Shown: piece by piece, positions 55,386 through 64,000 of the stretch
Layout: the number at the start of each line of letters is the position of its first letter
Position numbering within the stretch: position 1 is the first letter of the stretch
Assembly (NCBI GenBank): GCA_000151295.1
Contig: GG745328.1
Span: 221,274-285,273, forward strand
DNA length: 64,000 nucleotides
Source of the DNA: Allomyces macrogynus ATCC 38327
Lineage: Eukaryota; Blastocladiomycota; Blastocladiomycetes; Blastocladiales; Blastocladiaceae
Reading direction: 5' to 3'
Translations under genes and position numbers: made by a program
Notes under the pieces: generated by a model
Seen by the model: only the letters and a program-made list of their open reading frames with translations
Told to the model about the DNA's origin: nothing
The model's database searches: none

Positions 55386-56900
55386 CACTCTTTGGGATTG
55401 ATGATCCAGACCTGCTGAAGATTTATGTCAACCTGGTGACCATGATCCCACGGCTCCATGGCCAAAATTTTGATCCGCTTGACGTTGGTTGCATTGTTGC
55501 CATGTGCAACTACATTGAAGCGATATTTATTGGCATGCGCGACATGGACGCACGCAACAAGGCAGTGTGTGCTGTCTGAAAGAACAAGATCACCTACTTG
55601 GCCAAGCAGATTCCATCCTGGCTCTGCTCATACCTGAACGATGGCACACTGCCAGGCTCCTACCGTGGCAAGGTTAAGCCTAAACATTGGATTCTTGATG
55701 ATGCAGAGCTGCGGCAGCACATGTTGGATTGGTTGCAGGGCCAGAAGCGTGCAGCTCTCACACCAATAAACTTCCGGGCTTTTGTCAACAATGTGGTTGT
55801 GCCACAATGGCAGCACCAGGATGCTGCTCAACATGCAGGTGCTGTGGCCAATGCTGCAACAACAGATGCATCTGCATTGGCATCTGCAGCAGCCACAATG
55901 GCCGCAGTTGCAGTTGCAGGTGGGGACCCACAGGTTACTGCAGGTGCAGCAGTCATGGTGGCATCTGCAACTGCTGCTACGCATGTCACTGCAGCACGAG
56001 CTGCCACTGAAACTGCACGTGCTGATCATGTTTCCGCCCCTTCTCCACCCGGAAATGTTGGCGATGGGGGCCATGAGGCCATGGATGTCAACATCATGCT
56101 GCCAGCCAATGCAATGGACATGGATGTGCCATGTGCTGTTATCTTGGATCCACATGCTGTTGGTGACGACCACGACCCAGAAAACGAGGTCGATGGTGAG
56201 GATTATCACGATGATGACGAGGACAACGAGGATTTTAAGGATCCGGATCACATCTCGATCAGGACAGCTTGCTGCTGGCTCCACATTCTCAGATATGTGC
56301 ACTCACATGAAGCCAAGGGTTCTGACACGGATGGGCACAAGCGGCCTGACGTGGTGGCTGCGCGCACTGCATACGTGGGCCTCATGGAAAAGCTCGACCC
56401 ATTCATGGTCACAATTGATGGGCAGGACAACATTTGCATGCCGCCCAATGTTCCTGCAGGAATGCCCGTCACATGTCCCTCCCTGAGCATCCCACGAAAA
56501 TGCTTTGTGATTTTGAGGGTGAGCCAGTGCTTGAAGAGGATGGAACGCATGTCAAGGACGCGCATGTCCCTTTATTTATGGCAAGAACAAGGACGGGTAC
56601 TGGTCGGGGCAGCACCTGTGCCAGCCATTGCGCACTGACATCCATCCTCTCATCCCCCAAGTTCCACAGGACGTACACGACCTTGAGCTCCGTTGGGGCC
56701 TCTTTTGGGCTGCAAATGCCAATGCAGATCTTGTCTGGCAGTACTGCGCTGTGTGCCAGGAGATCCGCTCCAGACAGGAGAAATGGCGCTTCCCATACTG
56801 TGCAAGCAGGTAAATCAGTTTTATGCGCAAATTGGTGGCATCCACCACATCTGCTCTGCCAAGCCTCATCACATATGCGTCCAGCTTGCAGATTTTGAAG
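55386..56900 (+). pseudogene. Transposase-like gene of the DGHxRPDVV family (decayed)
   Basis: The frame is open from 55386 to 56638 apart from a TGA at 55577-55579. It begins with a helical DNA-binding-type part (WILDDAELRQHMLDWLQGQ and LTPINFRAFVNNVVVPQ). An Ala-rich and an acidic insert follow, then GSDTDGHKRPDVVAARTAYV. After two frame changes, FYGKNKDGYWSGQHL follows. DGHxRPDVV-x-x-R and GKN-x-DGYW are the two signature strings I associate with a fungal family annotated as DDE-superfamily endonucleases; a THDE-type strand expected between them is not found. The copy abuts the phosphatase-tail block head to tail. Confidence 0.5.
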
Positions 56901-57299
56901 ACTTCACGCTGGATGTGGAAACGGTCTGCTGCTGGGGCCGCAGTTCACAAGAATCCTTCAAGGACCTGCTCAACCAGGGTTGACTGTGACATGTGCACAC
57001 AACGCCCATTCTCCCATTCTCCTCAAACTAGCCCCACATCGCGCTCATTGCTGCGTAATGGGATTTCAGTGAGTTGAGTTGAATACCCCCCCATCTCGAA
57101 TTGGTCGATAAGATACTTGCAGATATCAGAATCAGATCGTGAAAGGGGATCACGGTTCCGTCCACAGCACCAGTGTAGCCAGCTGCACCAACTGGAATCG
57201 TAACTACTTGTGGTCCCAACTGCAAGGCAGGACTCTGCCATTTCCCAGACGCGAGGCGCGATCAGAACGTCGAGCTCGCCGTCTCATTGCTGCATAGCC
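56901..57299. other. Spacer without recognisable gene
   Basis: Nothing is recognisable between the transposase-like remnant and the second retroelement. Confidence 0.35.
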
Positions 57300-57544
57300 T
57301 CCACATGGCTAATTTCATAGTCGTGGGGCTGTGTGGCCCCATCATCCCTGGGTCCCCTGGCGGGATAACCCATGGGTGGCCCTCTGGTAGGAGGGTCAGC
57401 AGGTCCACCAACAGGTGGAGAAGGGCTGGGTACCAAGACTGAGTTGCCCAGCATGGAGCAATCACAGTCGCTGTCACACGGTCCTCCCGGATCTGTTGCA
57501 GCACCTGAGGCAGCAGGCCCCATGGCGGATAGATCCATGCTTTC

Positions 57545-59741
57545 TCAAGCGTCCACGTCATCAAGAACGCGTCGGTCCAGTCTGCTGTGCTGTCTGGTTT
57601 CCAGGACACAAACCGTGTTGGGATCTGCACATTTTACGCCACCATGAACAGGTCGATCGATACCGGCCATGCGCAGCATAGCATTTTGAACAGCGCTGGT
57701 TGTAGCATCCAGCCGTGTTGGTCTCATTCCACCTTTGAGTCCCAGTCCGCCACATCGTTCTGGGCTCGTGGCAGGTGCTCTGCGCTCCGTCGCACTCTGT
57801 TCCTCAAGCCACATTAGCGTCTTCCTTGTGGCGAGGTTCATGAGTGAGCAGTGTCGGCCGCCCTCCCTGTCCAGGTAGAGCGCCGAACCGAGATTGTCCA
57901 CTAGGGTGTGGATCCATTCGCCCGCCAAAGAGTGGAGAACTGAACGATCAAGAAATGCTTGAAGACCCAGCGGAACCGCTAGGATCTCCAGCATGCCAAT
58001 GTGCACCAGGTCTGTTGTTGCAGGGAGGCGCAATTGCAAGTGCCGTGTCACAATGTGTGGGCGAAGGTCGGGCAGGAAATCCCGGAGCAGCAAGGCCGTC
58101 CATGGGCCCACAACTCGGCGATTCTGGCCCCCGACCCAAGCGTTCAGTGCCTGGCCGCTCCCTGGCGCATCTGACCGCGTGATCAGCTTGGGCAACTGGA
58201 GCATGGGGCGCGGCGAGCTCCATCTGTGGAGAAAGTCGTGAACATCCTGGAGCTCCTCCAGGATCTCCGTTGGCAGGTTTATCCGCCACGACGACCACCT
58301 GGTCACCTGCTGGCCAATGGATTGCGCCACGCTCTTATACATCTCCTGCAGGCGCATGCTGTGCAAGTGGAGGTGTCCGATCGCAGGCGCCATGGCCACT
58401 ATTTTCCCGACAATGCTCGCCAGAGATCGTGCAGGCAGTGACCTCATGTTCGTCACACTGGCAAGGTCAGTCAGAAGCATGGCGTGCCATTTCGCCATTG
58501 GGCTGAACGTTTTGGTCGCGAGATTCCACTCCCACCCAATCTATTCCAGGGGTTGATATGGGGGGGTGAGCCTCTTCCAGCTGATCAGGAAGCCAAGATG
58601 CTGCAGGATCCTGATTAGCGCCACCATCAAGCGGGTTGTCTCGATTTCTGAGCCCGCTACCAAGATGAAGTCGTCCAGCCATGCCATCTTGTGTAAAGCA
58701 ACGCAGGCAGACTAAGACCGGCTTCTGCAGCTTGGTGAAAATGTATGGTAAGATCGCAAGGCCAAACAGACTCGCTGTCGGTTCATACAGGACCCCATTT
58801 GCGTTGAAACGCAGGAAGCGTCGGTGATCCTTGTGTACGCCCAATTGGAGGTAAATATCCGATATTTCGATCACTGCCGCCCACTCCATGAGCGGAATGA
58901 TCGATCGCACTGTTGCAAACGCTTCCATCTTGAAGCGGTCCTTGTGCAGGAAGTGATTCACATAGTGCTAGTCCACAATTGTGCGGGTCTTTCCTGAGCG
59001 CTGTGTGACAGCAAACGTTGGGTGCACCGCCGAAACTGGGTCCGGGGAGACTCGTCTGATCGCTCCCTTGCATTTCCAGTCAGCCAAGTCCTTGGCCAAG
59101 GCTGCTGCGTCCACTGCAGACAGCACAAAGTCTGGTGCAGTCGGGCGCAGGTGCGGACGCTGTGAGGAGAAAGGCAGCGTCAACCCCATGTGCATGATTT
59201 CCCTGACCAGCTTTATTGGCCTCCACTGGAGCCACGAATCGCGGAAGGGCGCATGGTGGAAATGGCCTGCCATGGGAACGTGTGGGTCTGGGTGGGGCAA
59301 AAGGCATTCCAGCGCTTGAGTTCGTTCCTGCCCACTGAGATTTCGGCAGGAAGAAAGGGGCCGGTCGGCAAATGCCACGCCGTCTCGCACCCCAAGGAGC
59401 ATCTCGATTTCGCGGAAGTGCAAAGGGGGTGATGCACTGTGATCCAAAAAATAGGTCGCAAGTCGTTGTCGATTTTGAAACACTGCCTCCCACGACTCCA
59501 AATCCTGACTGTAAACTGACGGGATAGATGAAACCGTTGTCGTTATATTTTCCAAAAGAAATGGGAACGACGGCAGGAGCAGTGCCAAGGAGCCAGGACG
59601 ACTTCTTGGGCTTCTTCGCGTGTGGGGGCGCATACAGCACACTGCCACCACGCTTGAAGCCGTTCTGTGCGTTGCCCAAACTGCCCGTCGACAACAACAA
59701 CACCGATCTAGCCTGGTTCTTGCACTTGGCCTCAGCCACAT
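57545..59741 (-). pseudogene. RT-RNase H ORF of the second element (broken)
   Basis: In order: VHPTFAVTQRSGKTRTIVD, then a TAG stop (58968-58970), then HYVNHFLHKDRFKMEAFATV, VIEISDIYLQLGVHKDHRRF and GLAILPYIFTKLQKPV. A frame change near 58.7 kb follows, and the catalytic LDDFILVAGS lies at about 58.67 kb. The next open frame (57545..58498) continues as a template-binding region and RNase H-like part (RSDAPGSGQALNAWVGG, MLEILAV, LVDNLGSAL). At least one stop and one frameshift inactivate it. Confidence 0.65.
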
Positions 59742-60936
59742 GTGCAGCCGGCAAATTGGCCTTGGCCTTGCTGGTCGTTGGCTTCTTGCACAGTTCCTTG
59801 AACGTCATGATCAACTTGATAGAACGACTCAGCATCAAAAAGGAACTCGTCTGTGGCCTCACCAGTCTTGTGGACGTGTGCTTTCTTGGCAATCGACATG
59901 GCGGCAGCCTTGTGCAGGCCAGTGTGCTGCACATAGAGTGTGTGTACCTCCACTACTTTGCACGCAATTGAGTTGCACAAAAGCGTGGCTGCTGCAATGC
60001 CAGCATGAACTTGCGAGTTGAGCAGGTCAGTGCGCGTATTGTCCTTGGGTGTGATGGTGTGCACCTCCTGCTGCTGGTGCACCATGGTGACCACTAGCAG
60101 CAACACCTGCATGTTGTGCTGGCTGCCGTCCTTGTAGATACCGGCCTTGACCTTGGCGTCGCCTTCCAGCATCATGCTGGGGTCGTCGAGTGGCGCCTTG
60201 GTGGTCGTGGTAATCTCTGGGTACTTTTCAGTGTAATGCTTCACATGGCACTTACAGTTGACTGGTGCAATGATGTCAGTCTGAAAAACACCAGATTGAC
60301 GGTCAAGGCAAAGGATCTTGCGCAAAAGATGCGGAACAGGAACTCCATCATTAATTGCACCCAAAAGATCAAAATCAACCAAGTCAGAATCTGAATCAGC
60401 TTCATCACCTGAGAGCAACTCCACTTCCTCTTCCTCATTAACGTCCGAATCAGCATTATTCACACCAAACGGACGACTGGTGCCCATGGGTGACTGGTGC
60501 CCATGGACTTTCCAACAGCCATGGCACCCTTTTTAGCACTGGCGCTGTTCACACCAGTGCTGGCAGAGCCAGTGCTATTTGCACCAGCAGCCTTGTGAGC
60601 AAGATGCTCACACTCACACTCAAGCAAGAGTGTCATGTTCTTGTTCTTGAGCAGCTCATGCTTGGCCTGCAGGGCCTTGAGCTTCATCTTGTACTTGCCA
60701 GCAAATTGCGTGGTCACACTCATGCAGGAGTGCATCAGTTTGGCGTGCGAAACATGCTGCTGCTGCTGCTGTTGCAATTGCTGCAACTGTTGTGGTTGCA
60801 CCAGTTGCTGCTGCTGCAGCTGTGCTGACAACGGCGGCATCGCCTGCGACAACGAAATGGCAGGTTGGTGGGCACCATTGGTGTCTGCAGCAGCAGGAGC
60901 GCCAGCAAGGGTTGGGTCATTGCGAGTTTTGGTCAT
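59732..60936 (-). pseudogene. Gag-like ORF of the second element
   Basis: The frame begins at ATG 60936 (MTKTRNDPTLAGAPAA). It has a Gln-rich block and a helical segment (MKLKALQAKHELLKNKNMTL). Near 60.49 kb a short tandem duplication (CCCATGGGCACCAGTC twice) shifts the frame. The rest continues as an acidic stretch (DVNEEEEVELLSGDEADSD) and a core ending near 59,730. No zinc knuckle is seen. Assignment as gag is by position. Confidence 0.45.
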
Positions 60937-61282
60937 GGTGATGAGCTGGCAACAGATGGATGGGCGTGACCACGGTAGGGCCAAGATGCAGTTGCAAAAG
61001 GGTCGATTTTTCGCGGGTCATGAAGCGGGCCCCGAAAAACAGGGATGGAGAGCCGGAATGGCGACTCGCCTGACCCTTGGGTGTTTGGTGTGAGCCTGAT
61101 CACCAGGCAATCACCAGCCGGGATCCGCGAGTGGGGGCTCCAGCCTTTCCATTTCATTTTCATTTTCTTTCTGGTATTCTCATTTCTTTCCTTTCAATCA
61201 TTTTCTGAGGACACGGGATGCATTGGGGAACAATACATGGATAGGCACTTGAGTCCATGGTGCTCAGCAAGTGCAACGCACT
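60937..61282. other. Spacer between second element and phosphatase gene
   Basis: No gene is recognisable. It is T-rich near 61.15-61.2 kb. Confidence 0.4.
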
Positions 61283-61740
61283 GCAAGAGAAACACCAAGT
61301 GTAATGTATTAACACTGAGGATGCATAGATCAGCGACATCAGAAACTGCAGGTTTCCTGTGCGCTGATCACATCAACGACTTGCCAATCGACACACCCCA
61401 GCCAATCCGACCCGCCCGCTCCAATCGTCGCTCCGCAACACCGCCATTCCTTGTATTCACATACTCCCCCTCCCTGTATCCGCAACCGCCACCATTCTCC
61501 TCAACACCGCACACGCGCCGCGCCCCTCCCTCTCCCCACCGCCCGCCGCCGCCGCCAATGCACACACGTCCTTCCCATTATACAGCACCCTGAACTCGCG
61601 CCATCCCGTAGCCGCATCGCGCCACTCTTCAATCACCACGTGGCTCGCATACGGCGGCCACGCCGTAAGCTCCACGTCGAGCGCGCGTAACAGGACGCCC
61701 AAGGTCGTATCGTGCGTCGCGTAGATGGCGAGCCCGGGGT
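61283..61740 (-). repeat. Parent copy of the phosphatase 3'-end repeat
   Basis: This is the last third of the phosphatase coding sequence plus about 170 bases of 3' flank, including the string ATGTATTAACACTGAGG. The block is shared with 12.77-13.26 kb and 54.72-55.18 kb. Here it is continuous with the rest of the gene, so this is the likely source. Confidence 0.75.
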
Positions 61741-63435
61741 GCGGGGACGCGGGGACCACGAGCTTGTGCAGGAGCCGCGTGCCGGTCGCGGCGATAAAGT
61801 CGACGTGCACGTGGCTGAATTGCCGGTTCGCCCATCGGGTCAGGTTGAGGCCGGGGCCGGAGGTCACGGACCAGGGCTCGAAGGTGGGGGTGGCGGTGGT
61901 GGAGGTGATGGATGCCGACGGAACGGCGGGGGTGGTCGAGGTCGCAGCGGTCACGTTGGATGAGGATGCGACAGGCGCGTTCGTCACGATTAGTGCCGCG
62001 CCGTCGGTGGAAATCGCCGCGCGCCGGTCCAGTCGTGTCGTCGTCGTCGAAGACGCCGCTTCCGTCGACGCCGTCGCGACCAAGGAAGTACTCCCCGCAT
62101 CGCTGGCACCCGCTTCGCCCGCCGCGCTATCGCGCACCGCAAACTCCACGTCGAGACCATGGCACGTGCTCGCCGCGAGCACGTCAAACACTTTCGACGC
62201 GGCCCACACGGTCACGTTCCCATCCGGCACGACCCCGAGCCGCGCCAAGCCCGTAGCCGGGACGCCGTCGAGCGTGAAATCGTCAAAAATTGACCGCGTC
62301 AAGTTCGGGTTCGACGCGAGCGACAAGACGTCCTCTTTCGGGTGCAGCGACTCGATCCGGGCCGGATCAAACGCGGCGTCGTGCAGGAGGCCTTGGGCGA
62401 GGTGCCACGCGGATGCGATTGTGCGACTAAGCCAGCACCACACGCGTCAGTCTCGGCATCCGTGCGAGTGGAGAGAAGACAAAACGGACTTGAAATCGGT
62501 ACTCCGGAACGTGGTCGCATTCTTGGCCACGAGGGCCGGGTACCGTCGGCGCAAGACTTGCCCGAGTCGGCGTAGTTGTTGTGCGCCGACAGTCGTGAGT
62601 TGCCCTAGAACGCAGTCGCCGGCCCAGTGCGGGTCCGGGTAGGTCTTGAGCTTGAACCGCGACGGTTGTGCGACCGGGTCGCACCCGGACCAAATGGGCA
62701 ACGTGTCGAGCACGGTCCGGTTGGTTGCGGTCAGACGCATCGCGGCGGGCCAGGTGGTCGGGGTGCGGTCGCCTAGTTTGGACGTGATGAGCGGCGTGAG
62801 GACGCGGTATCAGGTGGGACGGATCAGTGCCACGTGCAGAGCCAACGCACCGTGCCGCACGAACACCTTGACGCTGTGCAATTCGTACTGGTCTTGCTAG
62901 ATGGAGCCATTTGCGACGTTTTGGTGGTCAACTGACACTGACCGGGGATGCATCGCGCGTGTGAAAAAGTAACAATCCAAGTCCATTTTACCAGCGTCAC
63001 AAACTCGGGCAGGACGAGTGGGTCCGGGAACTCCATGTTGGCCTCACAGTAGGCCCACGGCACGCGCGAGACGCGGCCTTTGCTCACCAAGTCCTCGAGC
63101 TCGACCGGTTTCGGCTTGGTGACGGGTTTGGCGCGCGCAGGTGCGGCCGGTGCCGTCGTAGTCGTTGGTATCGCAGCCTTGATCGTCGTCGTTGCCGTTG
63201 ACGGTGCGGTCGCTGATAATGCTGCAGTCGTCGTCGTGGATGCAGGTGCCGGATCGGCTTTCTCGACCTTGTTGCTGAGCACGATCTCGAGCGCTCCGGG
63301 CCGCCATCGCTGCACGACAGTGCCGAGCCCCTGGCCGGCGGGCGTGATGACGAGCACGTGCGTCGAGAGGGCCCATGCGACCGCGGCAAAGACGACGGCG
63401 CGGACGACGTGGCCCCTGTTGATCGTGGGCGGCAT
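61457..63435 (-). CDS. Histidine acid phosphatase, membrane-anchored, four exons
   Basis: The family hydrolyses phosphomonoesters through a phospho-histidine. Minus-strand exons 62992..63435, 62851..62896, 62490..62772 and 61457..62426 give 580 residues. A helix near the N-terminus (VVRAVVFAAVAWALSTHVLVI) is a signal peptide or type II anchor. A Thr/Ala-rich stalk follows. The active-site RHGDRTP (residues 162-168) is assembled by splicing intron 2 (78 bases), which lies inside the Gly codon. RSTDFNRT is likewise joined across intron 3 (63 bases, GTCCGT donor). The C-terminal acid is the HD of YATHDTTLG (H496, D497). Cys residues near the end fit an extracellular fold. A further 3' intron cannot be excluded. 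The 3' end is copied elsewhere in the window. Confidence 0.85.
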
Positions 63436-64000
63436 CGTGGTGGTCGGTCGCGCGTGCGCTGATACCTGCAGTGCGCCGGTTTGCTGGTAAGTCTTGCGCT
63501 CACGGGCGCGCGCAATCGTTGCTGATGTCGTCGTCGACGGGGTTGGGGAACGGTTTCCCCGTCGTTGACGTTGCAAGGAGATGGAGCGGGCGTTGGTTGG
63601 GTCTGCCGCAAGAGGCGCGGATGCGGTCGCGTGCGAATCGTGACTTGAACGTGCGTGGCGAGGCGGCCGGCGATCATCGCGTCGCGTCTCTCGCAACGGA
63701 CTGAGACATGCCGGCCAAGCGGCGCGCGCTCGTGGCCGGCGACGGTCGCGTCCACGTCGCGCGCGTTCGGCGGCCGGTCGGTCTGCGCGCACCACGCACG
63801 CAAACAATGGCGCGCTAACTCGCTGCTGCACCGCATCGGTCGCTCGTCGCGCCATCTCCTGCCCGCGTCGGTCCATCGCGCGCGCGCGCGCCGTCCGGCT
63901 CCCTCGCTCCCTTACGCCCTCGCTCGTCAACTTCGCTCGCGCTCTCTCTCTCTCCCTCTCCCAGCGACACGACACCGCGACGATTCTAACCCACGAATTC
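63436..64000 (-). promoter_or_regulatory. Upstream region of the phosphatase gene
   Basis: This GC-rich 5' region has CT and CGCG runs (for example near 63.87-63.96 kb). It should hold the promoter. An in-frame extension of the phosphatase ORF upstream of 63435 is open but Arg-rich and does not resemble the protein. Confidence 0.35.

Larger units (their letters stand above)
57300..60936 (-). mobile_element. Second reverse-transcriptase element, DIRS/Ngaro-like
   Basis: Minus-strand order is a gag-like ORF (60936 to about 59730) and then RT-RNase H (about 59740 to 57545). The RT style (RFKMEAFATVRSIIPL, LDDFILVAGS) is that of DIRS/Ngaro-type elements. No recombinase ORF is visible at the 3' side, and no terminal repeats were found, so the copy may be truncated. 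It is unrelated in sequence to the element at 17-22 kb as far as I can see. Confidence 0.55.

Noticed and set aside
62821..62896. Phosphatase gene inactivated because RHG is followed by a non-family sequence and a TGA
   Set aside because: A 78-base intron with GTGCGT donor and CTAG acceptor restores RHGDRTP exactly, so the gene is intact there.
63995..64000. Window ends in GAATTC, the same site as at the SEC12 mis-join
   Set aside because: The window end is an arbitrary cut and a single 6-mer match carries no weight.
1..64000. tRNA, rRNA or CRISPR-like arrays
   Set aside because: I looked for B-box strings (GGTTCGA), rRNA cores and regularly spaced repeats; the few TTCGAA hits are inside LRR coding remnants, and the short tandem repeats have no spacers.

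Overview
The window looks like nuclear DNA of an early-diverging, zoosporic-type fungus. A blastocladiomycete such as Allomyces is my best guess, but this is an inference from gene content and no rRNA or marker gene fixes it. Protein genes are GC-rich and carry short introns (about 50-95 bases) with GTACGT/GTGCGT-like donors and TAG/CAG ends. There are no bacterial operons. A run of exactly 100 N at 47809-47908 shows that this is a scaffolded draft assembly.

Layout. 0.5-4.7 kb is a conserved housekeeping block: RRP7 (+), an NmrA-like reductase (-) and NOB1 (+); RRP7 and NOB1 both serve 40S ribosome assembly. 5-14 kb holds lineage-specific families, mostly decayed: P-loop GTPase genes, F-box/leucine-rich-repeat genes, and one intact-looking pair (unknown protein at 9654, GTPase at 10806). 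14-14.5 kb has odd repeats: a CCTAGG cluster, a minisatellite and a hairpin. 15.2-23.1 kb contains decayed genes that resemble dsDNA-virus structural and fibre genes, interrupted by a DIRS-type tyrosine-recombinase retroelement (17.2-22.5 kb). 23.9-28.2 kb is a Ty1/copia-type gag-pol. 28.5-37 kb has only poorly supported hypothetical genes. 37.7-40.0 kb is a five-exon gene for an FG-GAP type I membrane protein. 40.4-43.5 kb is again decayed F-box/LRR sequence.

43.8-49.9 kb is a minus-strand XMAP215/Dis1/Stu2 (TOG) microtubule polymerase gene, broken by the assembly gap and by a 600-base copy of the SEC12 last exon. The real SEC12 gene lies at 50.5-52.1 kb, divergent from the TOG gene. 52.7-61 kb is a second repeat-rich zone: an Ulp1-like protease pseudogene, a GTPase pseudogene, a transposase-like pseudogene, and a second reverse-transcriptase element with a gag-like ORF. 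61.4-63.4 kb is a four-exon histidine acid phosphatase gene. Its 3' end is also present, as diverged copies, at 12.8-13.2 kb and 54.7-55.2 kb, each time beside relatives of the unknown-protein/GTPase pair.

Two themes connect the window. First, a two-gene unit (unknown protein plus GTPase) has been copied together with a phosphatase tail. Second, the mobile and family pseudogenes are broken mainly by in-frame TGA codons inside otherwise open frames (ten TGA against two TAG that I could place). That pattern fits C-to-T transitions at CGA codons.
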